In this document: piece after piece, positions 50,101 to 62,900 of the stretch
How the letters are laid out: each line of letters starts with the position of its first letter
Position numbering within the stretch: position 1 is the stretch's first letter
NCBI GenBank assembly: GCA_025094145.1
Contig: JALLLS010000018.1
Coordinates: 415,966-479,965 of the forward strand
Length of the DNA: 64,000 bases
DNA from: Spinellus fusiger
Lineage: Eukaryota; Mucoromycota; Mucoromycetes; Mucorales; Phycomycetaceae
Direction of reading: 5' to 3'
Position numbers and translations under genes: made by a program
The notes under the pieces: model-generated
The model's input: the letters and a program-made list of their open reading frames with translations, nothing else
Databases searched by the model: none
What the model was told of the DNA's origin: nothing

Positions 50101-52596
50101 AGGCCCTCTCCTACAGTAAAACAGAATCGTGCTGTATTGACTTACTATCCACCATCTCTTTGGATGTTAAATATTCTTTCAGTTGTTTACAGTAAAAGTC
50201 AAGGCGTATTTCGAAATTAGAAAGCGTCATTTCAAGATTGAGTCTTGCCAACATGCCAATGCATGACAGTTGATCGGTGTACATCTCCTATTACCATACA
50301 CAGACACATACAGATACATACAAGTACACAGGCATATGTCTTGGTGAGTCTAGAAGGGGGGTCTGGGTAGAATATACCAGGCTGATGTACAAAGCACTTA
50401 CCCAATCCCTAAACCCATTGCCCATGCCCTCTTCTATCTCATCCTCATCCTCATCACCATAGCTGAGAGAAGCATTGACCTTGTCCAAGTGAGCATCAAC
50501 ATAGGCGCCTACCATCTGAGGGGCAAAGCTCTTCATATAGTATCCAAATTGCTCACTCTCCATGGGTGACATTCCATAAGTATTTTCTTCTGTTCCCCTG
50601 GCTTCTGCTACCTCGGACAATCTCACCCATATTTCCAAACACTCGTCGCCTGCCTCTACCAACCAACATTCACCATCCTCAATCCCAGAGCCTCGAAGAC
50701 AGATCAGTGTCAGGTCGCCCAGATCCTTCAAAAGCTGAAAGAATCTTGGCTGTTGACAGATGACAGCAATGGGTGTGTTCTCGATCAATCGCCGTGCCAT
50801 TTGTATGACAGACAGTAGCGTAGGTCCTATGTCTCCTTCTGTAACTGGATCTCTGCTCTTCTGAAGCACACTATTCAAAAGAATTCTCTCTAAGTTCTCC
50901 ATTCTCTACTCTCTGCTCTATATTCTCTGCTCTCTGTTGCTTACTCATTCATGATCTTATACGTCCCTTCCATGACTGTAGTGGTATAGGTGTAGGCAGC
51001 CACTGTATCATTGTGGAAGAAATCACTTTTGAGACCAGAGAATTGTAATAGACATTGCCTGCATCGATGGGCCAAGGCATCTCTGTCTTGAATGACACTG
51101 TAGAGCTATTCTTCCCAAAAAAACAGTCAATGGGATACTCTTCAATCTGTGATCTCTTCTTCTTCACCCACTTTGAAAAACAGCATCAGTATATCATGAT
51201 TGCCAATGTAGGGTTGCCAATGGAAAGGAAACACAGTAAAAACAATCTTGACAGGAGATGGACCGTCTTCTGGATCAAATTCATCCTCATCCTCAAAAGC
51301 ACCTTCTCGTGAGAATGTACCTGCCATATCACGCTTCATTTTGACCGATTCAAAATCCCAATGAAGAATCCTTTCTGCCAATGTCAATGTCTGTGTCAGA
51401 TGAAGAGTAATAGAGGCGTCTTCATGTTGAGCATAGGATAGAAGACTATTCAGTCTTGCTACTGTCTGTTCAAACATGCAAGGAAGAAAGTGATCCTACA
51501 GAGTGGCAGTAATAATAATAAGAATGAAAAAGAAAAAAAGAAAAAAAGAAAAAGAATGGCAGTGACAGGTAGCTCACAGCCTTCATGTCTAGCCCAAAGA
51601 TCAATTACCTCAAAGAACACTTTGCACTTGTAATGGAATTCCCATGATAAACCGACTGTGGTGGATCTGGTGCTTGAGAATTGATCTACCAGTGCATTGG
51701 ACAAAGCCACCACTAATACCTATGCCCCTTTATCAGTTGACCGTGGCATACACTCGACGCACTGAATCAAACCCTTCTGTGCTGAACATCTGCTTTAGTT
51801 GATCCAGCATCGTATAGCGTCCTTGTTCAGGAATATCAAAGAAGGTTCGTTTGGTAATAACAGCAATGGCCAGTAGGATTTGCTCTCGTACATAGTTCTG
51901 AGGTCTAGTGTGTACAGAGAAAACAATAAAGAACAGACTATATGAGCTTCTTTTAGTTTCTTAGAGGGACTCACAAGGGTCTTTGTTTACAGTATTCAAT
52001 CATGTACTCCTTGATCCTAAGCAGGTGGTCCAATTCATAGAGACTGTAATCTCTTATGGATACCTTTGTGATGGCAGAAGCTGCTTGAAACTGTACCATT
52101 GGAATGTGTGCTCTTTCTAAAGCACACAAAAGAAGATGGTGAGGCTATGGTGTTTATGAATTTATAGGATCAAAGAATAGCCACTCTAACACTGGGCCAC
52201 ACCCATCCAAGAAAGATGCCTACATATACATATATAAATATGCATACATATACACATATACACGTATACACATAAATATGCATAAATATACACATATACA
52301 CATATACACATATACACACACACACATACACACTCTTTCTTTCTATGCCATGGACATTGTTTTTATTGTCTTATTCTTACCCAATATGTATTGGTAAACA
52401 GTCAATGCATCTGGCCGTTGTCGATAGGACTCCAGTACTACTTCTGCAGCTGAGCGTAATGTAGGCACCTTTTTATTTATTATTTATTATTTTTTCGTTT
52501 CTGTCAATGTCTGTCTACTTTCCAAACCACTACCTGGAAATCACAACAGGCATCCTGGAACTGGTCGTATAGTAGTGACAGATCGGTCGTTGCCAT
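47128..52596 (-). CDS. XPO4: Exportin-4 (karyopherin-beta)
   Basis: This is a nuclear transport receptor; animal XPO4 exports eIF5A and Smad3 and can import Sox proteins. The start at 52596 (MATTDLSLLYDQFQDACCDF) leads into an importin-beta N-terminal region: VPTLRSAAEVVLESYRQRPD, HIPMVQFQAASAITKVSIRD, NYVREQILLAIAVITKRTFF. Then come SSTRSTTVGLSWEFHYKCKV and LTLAERILHWDFESVKMKRD. These follow human XPO4 closely. Many HEAT-like helical exons follow. The C-terminus (FKEALLVFLMDTRAMLRVK) is also XPO4-like. There are 20 or so short exons and about 1,100 aa. Intronic CATATACA repeats lie at about 52220-52330. The gene is divergent from the CHTOP-like gene. I did not fix every junction. Confidence 0.85.
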
Positions 52597-53189
52597 GATA
52601 GACTTGGGTTTTCCTTCTTATGCCTTGTCTCATGCCTTATCTCTCTTCCACCGGACTTTCATACAGTCATGACGTAGGCATCTTCAACCAATCATACAAG
52701 GGTTAACCTTATCCCACCAACCAAGCACCTGAAAATAGGACAAGAAAGGAAAACTCCAGCTTTTTTTTTTCTCCTCTCTGTTTCATTTCACAGTTGACTC
52801 ACTTTCTCATATATAAGCTATCCTTTTTATTTCTATTTATCTCTATAATACTTCTATATACTTTTATATACTTCTATATACTTCTATATACTTCTATATA
52901 CTTCTATATACTTCTATATACTTCTATATACTTCTATATACTTCTATATACTTCTATATACTTCTATATACTTCTATATACTTCTATATAGAAACCTACC
53001 TACACTCACAGACACAAAAGGCTGCTCTTTCTATTGACACTCTTTATTTACGCTAGCACCACCGTCTTTTCTCCTTTTCTTATTCTCTTCAACACCTACA
53101 GCCACCTTTTATTTGTTCATAAGACTAAACTCACTCTCCAAACACACAAACAATAACACACATACACACACACACACACACACTACGCG
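52597..53189. promoter_or_regulatory. Divergent promoter region, XPO4 / CHTOP-like
   Basis: The start codons of two divergent genes are 593 bp apart, so this must hold both promoters and 5' UTRs. It contains a 14-copy decamer minisatellite and, nearer the CHTOP-like start, a CT-rich tract and a CA repeat (53157-53182). No specific factor site is claimed. Confidence 0.6.
52851..52990. repeat. CTTCTATATA decamer minisatellite
   Basis: Fourteen consecutive 10-bp units, thirteen identical and one with CTTTTATATA. The spacing is close to one DNA helical turn. Confidence 0.95.
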
Positions 53190-53953
53190 ATGGCTTCGAC
53201 ACGTCACTACATCACCCCTACCAGCAGTGGTCGCATTGTCACCCTTCAATCAGGCGGACTCAATGAAAGGTAATCTAGGACAGAAAGAGCAAAGGAGCAA
53301 ACCAAACCAAAGAGAGAAAGAGAAGGAGAAGAAATGAAAGGCGGTTACTGAGGCTTGGTCACCACAGATTCAGTCAACTACGCCAACAACCCAAGAAGCA
53401 AGGACTCGCACAACAGACCACCATGCCAAACAGTGTGTTCCATCGTCTGAGAGGCTCCGGTTCTTCCTCCACAGCACCACCACCACCACCAGGAGCCAGC
53501 CATCGCAACAGACATGGGACCTCCAATGGTATCCAGAGTCGACTAGGAAAGTCCATTGGGGGTGGCATTCGTAAGCGCAGTGCTACTACGAACCAGGGAC
53601 TCAGCCCCATGACAGGTGTAGAAAGAACATATCCAAGAGGAAATGGAAAATTAGCAGTAAAACAGAGATCTCCGTATGGCGTGAGACGTGGACAGACAGC
53701 TGTAGCTACACACAACAGCCACCGTGGAAGTACAAGGGGAGGTGCAAGAGGAAGAGGCGGAGGAAGAGGCGGATTGAATGGAAGAGGCGGCAGTGTAGGA
53801 GCTCATGTCAAGCCAAAGAAGTCGTCTGCTGAGGATCTGGACAAGGCCTTGGATGCTTATATGATGAAGGACCCCAAGACAGCTCAACAAAAGCTGGACG
53901 AGGAGCTTAATTCCTACATGGATGAGGCAGGAGATATATTAATGGAACTATGA
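53190..53953 (+). CDS. CHTOP/FOP-like RNA-binding protein
   Basis: This resembles chromatin target of PRMT1 (FOP/CHTOP), a TREX-associated mRNA export factor. Two exons (53190-53269 and 53368-53953) give 221 aa. It starts MASTRHYITPTSSGRIVTLQ. It has Pro runs (APPPPPGA) and an Arg/Gly-rich centre (GGARGRGGGRGGLNGRGG) that is a likely arginine-methylation region. The C-terminus carries the duplicated FoP motif: LDKALDAYMMKDPKTAQQ, then LDEELNSYMDEAGDILMEL. The intron joins in phase (AG/A, Arg). The assignment rests on the RGG region plus the paired LDxxLxxYM repeats. Orthology to a particular fungal gene is not certain. Confidence 0.75.
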
Positions 53954-54671
53954 TTCTTTGTGAATAATAATAACATGAATAAATAATACACACATTTTCA
54001 TCTGTTGATGGTTCTATAAAAGTGTCTACAAAAATGTGTGTAGGACTGCTCGTAGCTGTATCTGTAGTAACATGGATAAGTGTTCCACAAGAAATGACAA
54101 GGCGCTGTTTTCTTCTCTTTTTCTCATTGGTGGAGTTTATATTGGTTGGGTTCTTATCCCACAAGTTCACTAGATATTAGTTATTCAATATATAATGAAC
54201 TAGAGTCAGCAGTCAGATGATTCCTTACCTACTAGAAATATAACTATGACACTTTGACTTACCAGTGGGTATTTCTATTTGTAAATAGCTCTCAAAATGA
54301 CGTGTGTCTGATCAAAGGGTGTGCTTTGTGTATAAGAAGTGGATATTCCATGAGACTTCTTCCCGAAAGCATTCTATATTCTTTTATTCAATAAGAAAAT
54401 GAAAAATAATTAAATCTCTTTTTTTTTTAAATACCATTTGCTCTCTGTAGAAAATACTCTATAAATAAGCAGACCTTGCTCTTTTATTTATTTCTCCTTA
54501 CTGTTAGTATAGATAGGAAAATAAAGAAAAAGAAAAAAAAGGATTTATTGCTTCATACTAATAATAACACTGACTAGAACAGCGGGGTTTCTTATAGACA
54601 CACTTCACTACCATTGAATGTCACTGGAGAAATACCACTGAACGTGTATAGGCTTCTTTTTCTTATGTTGT
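53954..54671. other. Convergent 3' region (CHTOP-like / proteasome alpha-4)
   Basis: This contains the presumed 3' UTRs of the two convergent genes and AT-rich sequence. Open frames here (for example 53907-54170 -) are unrecognised and overlap the CHTOP-like 3' end. Confidence 0.5.
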
Positions 54672-55902
54672 TTAGCTGCTTCCAGAAGCCACTGTGTTTG
54701 TAGGCTTCTTTTTCTTCTCTGCTTCCTCCTCCTTCTCCTTCTCGATTTCTGCAACAACAGACTCCACCTCCTCAATTTCAAGATGCTATTCAAGAGTGGT
54801 ATCAATACTAACAGTTCTTCTGGAGGAACTTACTTTGACACTATTATCAGCAGACATCACAGCAATCTCAATATTCTTGGCTCCTGTTTGAACCACCTAA
54901 ATATGTCAGTCTAATGTGTCCTGTGATATCTAGTTTACCTCCAGTAAAGACTTGACTGCCAATTTAATTGTCTCTTTGCATTCCATTTCTTCTTTATAGT
55001 TCTTCTCCAAGAATTCACGCACAGTCTTTGAACTTCTGCCAATAGCATTTGCCTAATAGACGATGAGCCCATGAGCACACAGACACACATATTCTCCTTC
55101 TTTTCTTTTATGGAGGGCATTTTACCTTCCAGGCAGTGTAGATACCAGAAGGTTCCGTCATGTATAGTCTAGGCTGCTGCTTATCAAAGCCAATGATCAA
55201 AGTGGAGATACCAAAAGGACGGACACCACCACTTTGTGTGTATTTCTATTCCCATTACAAAACATTAGATCCATCAGCAGCTTAACTCCCCTGTGGCCAT
55301 GGTCTTTACCTGTTGCACCTGAGCAATGTGTCTAGTGATGTATTCAATAGAGGCAGGGTCTTCCACTGTCAATCGATGGCTCTGACACTCTGTACGTGCT
55401 TTGTTGACGAGAACACGAGCATCCGCTGTTAAGCCTATAGATAATGATATGAAGAAAGAACAAAGAAAAGAAAAAGAGAGGCGTGCCTTTAGTCAGTCAT
55501 CCTGTTTTTCTTTCCATCTTTCTATATATATATATGTCTTTTTCTTTCTTTTGTTCTTCTACTTCACCTGCAAAGGCCATGGCAATATGATCATCCAACA
55601 TGCAAATCTTACGAATAGTTCTAGGGTCTTGTAATTTCAAAACAGACTTCTTCTCTACACCGAGAACAACAACATCTTTTCCTCTGACGCCCACCTATGC
55701 ACCACCACAAAAGAACAAGAAAGAAGAGAGAGAGAGAAAAGAAAAAGGTAAGCTTTGTAGACACCATGGCACAAGGTCTCATTTTATGCATTCATCCACT
55801 TACCGCACAGGTACCTTTTCTCACTGCTTCTGAAGCATATTCCACTTGGAACAAATGGCCATCAGGAGAAAAAACAGTCAAAGCGCGATCGTATCCAGAC
55901 AT
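54672..55902 (-). CDS. PRE6: 20S proteasome subunit alpha-4
   Basis: This is a structural alpha-ring subunit of the 20S core (yeast Pre6, human PSMA7). It starts [20 protein letters not shown] at 55902, followed by [13 protein letters not shown], the proteasome alpha N-terminal signature. Later exons read [79 protein letters not shown] and [20 protein letters not shown] Glu/Lys-rich tail ends [13 protein letters not shown] at TAG/TAA near 54672. There are about seven exons and about 250 aa. It follows alpha-4 rather than other alpha subunits throughout. Confidence 0.95.
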
Positions 55903-56306
55903 GGCAGGTAATGAATTGAAGTTGGAAAAGACTCTCTTTATGGAGGGGGGGAGGGGAGTCAAGCTTCCAAGGGGATCCACCAACGTACGCGTCAAAATGG
56001 CAACGTCATGTATTTCGACAGTCACAGTACTAGTATAAGGTGGTGGTTGTTAAGTTTGGTCCAAATTGTGGTGAATGTGTGTTGTCTTGGAGACATTCCT
56101 AAAAAGGAAAATATATTTAAAATGAAAAATAAAAATACTTTGAACTGTATTAGTATTAGATCAATTGTATAAATGAGTGCTATTTTTTTTAAAAAAAAAA
56201 GAAATGAAGTCTGTTTGTATTTATCTATTTGTATTTATCTGGTGTGCTTATCTATTTTTTATTTTTTATTTTGTATTTTGTATTTATTAAATATCCATTA
56301 ATACTA
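55903..56306. other. Intergenic region with a solo transposon end
   Basis: Upstream region of the proteasome gene and 3' flank of the Hsp70-like gene. It contains the 56126-56146 fragment matching the long-TIR element and TATTT-type repeats near 56216-56290. Confidence 0.6.
56126..56146. repeat. Solo end of the long-TIR element
   Basis: AAATAAAAATACTTTGAACTG is identical to the right outer end of the 23203-26426 element. It is likewise followed by TATTAG. No matching opposite end was found nearby, so this is a remnant or truncated copy. Confidence 0.6.
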
Positions 56307-58323
56307 CTATTCAGTATCAAAACTACAGGTGGCTCCATAGGTCTCTCCATAAATTACAGCTAATACACCAAGGATTAGTATAATAGAGAAAGGAAACCAT
56401 ACTGAGATTACCTTCAACTCTCAATTCTACTTCACCAAAATACATTTTGATAGAAAGAGTCACCTGTTCTCCCTCCATAACATTCGGTAGAATTGGCATA
56501 GGAATATCAAAATTAGCTACTTTCCTAACACCCGGACTTGTAGTATAGCGCGGTGCTTGTTCTTCTTCTGATACATAAAGAGTACACATAGTACGAAGAG
56601 AATAGCAGGCCAGATAGTCTTTTGAGACACAATAGTCAATATCTATGCAAGTCCCACAGAGATGAATATTCAATTCATTCTACTAGAATCAAAGGCACTA
56701 CCTATCTCTTCTCCACGATTCACATAGACCGAGAAACGGTTATCACATCGAATACTACCATCGGCCCGCACCAACTTGTAGTTGGGAGGATCGGTTCTCT
56801 CATCAAACACAGCCGTCGTATCAATGCCATACCAATAACGAGACACCCTTGATGCCACTGCCCTAGAATTCAATCCATAATAAACAGCACCTCGAACAAC
56901 AGCGAGCTCACAACTCGGTGGTACAGCAATAAAGGGAATCACTGATCCCAATTCCTCTTGGATACGCTTCAACAAGTAATTAGAAGACCCAAATCCTCCT
57001 ACCAAGAAAAGGGCTTGTAGACTACTCCCAGCCCTTAACCGCTGATCTTCTATCAATGCCAATATTGTATCAATGACTGGATCAAAAATATCTCTTGACA
57101 GCTCTTCTGCTGTAAGGCGCAGCACGCCCTGATCCAGACCCAATTCACTGTCTGTCATGGACCCAAGTTTCATTGATGCTGGCATGGACAGGTACTGATC
57201 TTCTACACCATCAAACTGTGGTTTAATATAATCCACAAATGTATCCATCATGGTCTCAAAGGCAGAGTTGGGAATGGTAGCAAGGTGGGCTTTGAACTTT
57301 TTCTTGAGAAGTTTGCGCATCCGTTTATCAAGAAACACTGAACCACACGATCGGCCATGGCCCTTGGTGCATTCACGGAGTCGTTTGCCAGTGACTTTTT
57401 CGTCCATCTCAAATACGATCAAGTCCACAGTGCCTCCTCCTGCATCACAAATCATGAACCTATCTCCGTGTTTGAGTTCAAAAGGGTCACATTGCTTTTC
57501 GCAGTAGAGGGCGGCTGCTTCAGGCTCACTGGCAAGCAAGAGGCGGTCTCTTGGGTCAGTGGACCGTACGAGACCTGCTTTGATGGCTGCTTCTCTCATT
57601 TTTTTTTTTGCCTTGTCGGACCACATGGCAGGAACTGTCAAGCACTGTCGATAAGATAAGATAAAATGGCATGAACAAAAATAAAAAAATAAAAAACTTA
57701 CATAGCGAAAATGATTCTGATTGTAGTTGGGAGAAATGACTTTTTTGAGTTCACTTAAAATATGTTCGTGAAAGGCAGCAAGGTAGTCAGCAATGACTTG
57801 GACAATAGTGAGACCATCAGGAAGTGGAGGCAGATCTTTTGCAATTGCTTCATCAAGGTAAAGTTTGTACTGTTTGAGCAAGACAGAGTTCAGCAGAGTA
57901 GCAGGTCGTTGGATAGCAATACGAGCAGCATTGCCCCATTGACTCATGTGCTGAGAATTGTCTTGGTAAAAGTTAAGAGTAGGTGTCTATAGACAAGAAA
58001 TACAGGCGTTTAAGTAGAGTCTTTAAGAAGGATTATTCTCTATTTCTCTTACTTTTGGATAAACATTATTGTTTTGTTTTGGCCTAAAGTAGATGTGTTT
58101 TTTATATACCCATATATATACATAATAAATAAATAGATCGGTCTTTACCATTTAACTATATCGTTCACTTCTTCAGGATGAACAATAGAATAAGCACATC
58201 CAGAGTAAGTGGTGCCTAAAGAATGAATAAGAAAACATCTCTGTTCTCAACACAGCACCTACCAAAATCAATACCAATGACAACTGGATAATCATTTGCA
58301 TTTAGCTTTTTTGGCAAAGACAT
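56307..58323 (-). CDS. HSPA12-like Hsp70-family protein
   Basis: This is an ATPase-domain protein of the divergent HSPA12 branch of the Hsp70/actin superfamily, a group often expanded in fungi. The client is unknown. It starts MSLPKKLNANDYPVVIGIDF at 58323; the phosphate-1 loop IDFGTTYSGCAYS spans an intron. Further landmarks are LTVPAMWSDKAKKKMREAAI, LLASEPEAAALYCEKQ, phosphate-2 ICDAGGGTVDLIVFE, and the adenosine motif LFLVGGFGSSNYL. After YGIDTTAVFDERTDPP a beta-rich C-terminal part ends GETYGATCSFDTE at 56307. About 600 aa. It lacks the EEVD tail and a canonical substrate-binding domain. Confidence 0.85.
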
Positions 58324-59937
58324 TGTATAGGAAATAAAAGTGTTTACTTTATTATGTGGATCAAAAGAAAAGAAAAGAAAAGAAATTTAAGCAAAAGAAA
58401 AAGAATGGTGCTTATTGCATTACTAAGTGAACACAGCAACAATAAGTGCAATCATAAAAGCAGTATGAGGAATAGGAGTAGCAGAAGCAGCAGAAGTACC
58501 AATAACAGCAAGAGCAGCAAGCGGCAAATGATCGGTAAGAGTCAACACGCATATTGATATGTAGGTTGACTCATCTATCACTTGAAAATGATAATAATAA
58601 CTATAATAATAAATGATGTAGGTGCATATTATATTTTCTCATTATTTTCATAGTTTAAGTAAGGTGTGAACAGCTATTATAAACAAAAGATTAAACAATA
58701 GCGGTTTAGGGTCTGAAAGAAGAACTCTCTCTAGTAATTAAACCTTGTCTCTTTAGTCTCATTTTAAACAATAGTATTGCACTTGCGCTGGGTGTTTGGA
58801 AGACACGTTTGTTTCTTGGTGCGGAGGAGGTTTTCTTTTCTTTTCTCTTTTTCATTGCTGCCATGTCTATTCTTATACTGTGCCATGTGTTGCATTGAAA
58901 GGCTCTGGTGATTATGGACGTTGTTGGATAGACAATATAAAGACATAGGTTTATGTTTATGTTTTTTACAGTTGAGATCCACACGCATGTCTTTAAGTTT
59001 TTCTGGATCCATTGTAGCTACACTTCACAAAGGTATATTATATATATATAAGAGTAAGTAGATCTACACATAGGTTTCTATTCTTCAATCTATCTTTGGC
59101 TTTTACTTTTATTATGTCTCTTTATTCGTAGAATGTGCTGATTCAGCAGATGTCCAGTAAAACAGCTTATTCGTAGAATGTGCTGATTCAGCAGATGTCC
59201 AGTAAAACAGCTATGACGGTGACTAGGCAGCTGACTGTCTCTAATAAGACTGGTATCATAAAGATATACTTGTCTGTTTTTACTAAGACACCAAGAATGA
59301 ATTCTTTATGTTTTGTTATGAAAGCAACCATAAGGAACTTTTTGTACCGTTGACCTCCAACCCAATTCATCTTCAAAAGCAACCTTGGTAAATAATAATA
59401 ATAATAATAATCAATAGCAGTAAAAGATAGAGAAAGAAAGAGAAAAGGACTGTTAAAGATAAATCACTATAGAAACCTATTTCATCTATCTTTGTAACAG
59501 ATCCACCTATTTATATTTATATTTATACATAGAAAAGTAAACATCTATTGACTGTTCTTTTTCCTCTCTCTTTTTATTTTTATTTTTATTTTATTTATTT
59601 AAATAATCTCATAAGATATTGGGAGTCATGTATTTTTTTTTATAAATTTATAAAAGCAATCCTGTTTAGCTTTAGATCTCATACGAATACAATAGTAATA
59701 ATAATAATAATAATAACAATAGTAATAATAGTAATAGTAATAATAGTAATAGTAATAATAGTAATAGTAATAATAGTAATAGTAATAATAGTAATAGTAA
59801 TAATAGTAATAATAATAATACATATAAAGACGAGCCCATAAGGATCTTGTCCTAATAAAAAAAAGATACATTCTAGCCACTTGAGCTACACATTTCATAT
59901 TCTATTGCTTCATTCTAATTTTATCTATCTATCAATC
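58324..59937. other. Intergenic region with weak ORFs and repeats
   Basis: This lies between the Hsp70-like and SAPS genes. On the - strand an 82-codon frame (59012-58764, starting MDPEKLKDMRVDLN, Lys/Asn/Ser-rich) and a 64-codon frame (59382-59188, containing MNWVGGQRYKKFLM) are unrecognised. The MNWVGG start recalls the N-terminus of the animal C12orf40/REDIC1 family, but the match is too short to call. A 45-bp tandem duplication and an ATAGTA repeat (59693-59821) are listed separately or noted here. Confidence 0.4.
59122..59211. repeat. Perfect 45-bp tandem duplication with palindromes
   Basis: Two identical 45-bp units abut (59122-59166 and 59167-59211). Each contains TGCTGATTCAGCA (59136-59148 and 59181-59193), an inverted repeat around a central T. 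This is one base from the bZIP/Maf-type site TGCTGACTCAGCA. Confidence 0.9.
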
Positions 59938-62900
59938 TCAAAGACTTTCTCTTTTCTCTTGTTTGGATTTCTTCTTCTTTTTCTTCTTCTTACTGGGAGC
60001 CACCTCAGATGTCAGACTCTCAAATGTAAATCCAGGCATCACATCATGGTGCTGTGCTATGGGTGAAGAGGGCCTTGAGTTATCAGACTGAGTACTTTCA
60101 TCTGAGGAAGAATGAACAGAGTTTCTTCGTGAACGGAAATCCATGGGGGTTTCTGTGCCTTCCAACCGTACGAGCTGATCGAAGCCTAAACAATAAGCAT
60201 CTATCAAAAGAAAGAAAACCCCACAGAGTGGTGTGATGAGTGATCCATTCTCTTTGCTTTTAATAATAAATAAAATAATAAATAAAATAATAAAATAATA
60301 AATAAAATAATAATAAAATAATAAAATAACAGTAATGATGATAATGATAGAATAGTGGTAGTAATAATAATAATAATAATAAGTAATAGCTTACAGTCAC
60401 TTCCTAGATCAATACCACTCGACCAACGATCTGACACTCCCAATACACCCATAAGTGGTAGTGTAGTAGCATAGGGAGAAAAGGGGGCTGATCGGATAGG
60501 AGGGCTAGGTCCAATGTAAGGTGGTGGGCGTGGAGATGAGGCTAGAGTCCAAGCGATTTTTGCTTGTGTCTGGAGAAGTGTCTGTGATCTTTTATAAATA
60601 TAGATAGTATTACTATTCAATACTAGTGCTTTTCTTCTTTTGATCCTACAGATGGACTTACCTTAGGGTAGGTAGAAACTCTATATAGCGAGGATGAGAC
60701 GAAAGAGATCTGTGAATCATGGATGTGTAATCAGCATCTGATGTTAGACGTAGACAGTTGAGGATCAGCAGAATGAACCCACGATTGTCTAGTAAACTAG
60801 TAGTGAGTCTATGGATTCTTGCAATGTTCTATAGTGTTTCTCTTGTGTGCCTGAATATTACCTGTAGGTCGAGATTTATCTTCGTAAACATCAATGAGTC
60901 TTCTGACCAATCTTTGCTTTCGAATAAGTTGCTCCAATGCAGGTTCGTGGCCTATGCTCAGCACTCTATGAAAGAATCGGAAGAAAAAGGTATGATAGAT
61001 AGTACTTGATCTTTGTATATAAATCAGGGCAAAAACAGTGCTTGAGTGAGTTTATGTTCTTTCCATGTTTTGGTTTATCACTTACGACTTTTCAATGAAC
61101 GAGTTAACAAGAATCTTCCAAAATGCAGGTGTTATTGTATCCAATGCACTTGTTGGATCCTGGGCGTGCATAAGCGTCTGATAAATCACCTCCAATAGAT
61201 CAAGGTCTACTATTGTAAGAGGACAACTAAGTGTACACAATACACATGGCCCTTGTATAAGCATTCGCTGTGATGTTACTTACAGCTGTGTAACGAGGGA
61301 ATGGCGGTTGTTGACAATGACTTTGCTTAATTCACCAATGTGGTTGAGCAGGAGTTCTTGGACACGTATAGAGACAGCATAAAGAGGGCCCTGTACTGGA
61401 TGTGCTATGGTAGACGCACGAGTTGCTAGGTTTCCACTAGTCACCGTAAGATAATAGTGAGTAATAAGCATTAATAACACAGGTCTATTCACTTTCCCCT
61501 CCCCTCGCAACTTACCACTTTACCAGTGCTTTAAGAATACTAATGGTCAATGCATGGTTATGAGCGAAATCTTTTGTTATCACCAACTGTCCACATAGAT
61601 TAGTGTCTTTTGCCCTGAAATTTTCTTTATATGCTTTCTTCATTTACCTTGACCAATGATTCTACCATGGCTGGACCCTTCTCTGTCAGGAATGATCCCA
61701 TGAGTATACCTCCATGATCTAAATGCGATGCCTCTCCAATCACACGCAGCAGCATCTCCTGAGCAGCATCAGAGAATACCGCTTCCTCCCCATCCACCGA
61801 CAGATGCCTCTCCTTTCTATGAATAGCCTCTATCAGCCACTCGACCCACTCCAGTGTCTTTAGCTGAGCAAAGGCTTTTTGTCGCTTCTTCTCTGTTTCT
61901 GAATTGACATCCCGTACAAACAAAAGGCCAAGCAAGGCATCCGCCACTGGTGTATGTGCGATGAACGGCATGATTGAATCAAACACTCGAGTTGAGTTGT
62001 TCTGCCATACAATATAGTCCAGCATATCGCAGGGATGGCGTCGAACAAAGTGTAAGAATATCTTTCTAAAATGGTGGAAATTTCCATCAGCATGCGGCAA
62101 AAATATCTTGAGTAGGTTGGTGACTTGAATGCAGGGACAAGATGTTAATAAGGTCATCCGAAAACAAAAAGAGGGGAGAAGGGACTACTCTCTTTCTCTC
62201 TTCTTTCTTTCTCTCTTCTACTTACTAATGGGTCGAAAGCAAGAGTCCTGCATCCAGTGATGATTGCTAGTAGTGCCCGTCAAGAGCTCCATGGCGTGGT
62301 AGGATCTTTTTGTAGCCTTTGTATCTTTTCTATCACGAAGACGATGTGCAAATGAAATCTTATCAGAAAGAGACAGAGCAGGTATATTTATAGACAGAGA
62401 TTCTTCTGTATGGCGGGTGACATGGGCCATGAATATCTTCATCATGCCTAGGATCAAGAAAAGAACATATCAGAACAGTATGGATCAGTGTCTGTGCCTA
62501 GATAAGATCTAAAGAAGAGTACCTTCTATTTGAAGAACATTAACAATCTTAATATCTAAACGAGGAGAAGAGAGCTGTAACAGTTTTTGGATAAGGATTT
62601 GTGATGTTGACTTGTATTCTGTAGAAGTGGAAGTGGAAGACGGGAGTGTCGTTGTTTCTTCCTCTTCTTCCTCTTCTTCGTCTTCTTCCTCCTCCTCTTC
62701 TTCGTCTTCTTCGTCTTCTTCGTCTTCTTCCTCCCCCTCTTCTTCGTCTTCTTCCTCCTCCTCTTCTTCCTCTTCTTCCTCCTCCTCTTCTTCGTCTTCT
62801 TCCTCCTCCTCTTCCTCCTCTCCTCCTCCTCCTCTTCTTCCTCTTCCTCTTCGTCTTCTTCTTCCTCCTCTTCTTCTGTATCAGGTGATTGAAAGTTGTT

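Noticed and set aside
58354..58557. Lys/Ser/Asn-rich + frame
   Set aside because: Low-complexity AAG/AGC-type repeat translation immediately upstream of the Hsp70-like start codon.
59626..59898. Poly-Tyr frame (-)
   Set aside because: It is a translation of an AATAGT microsatellite.
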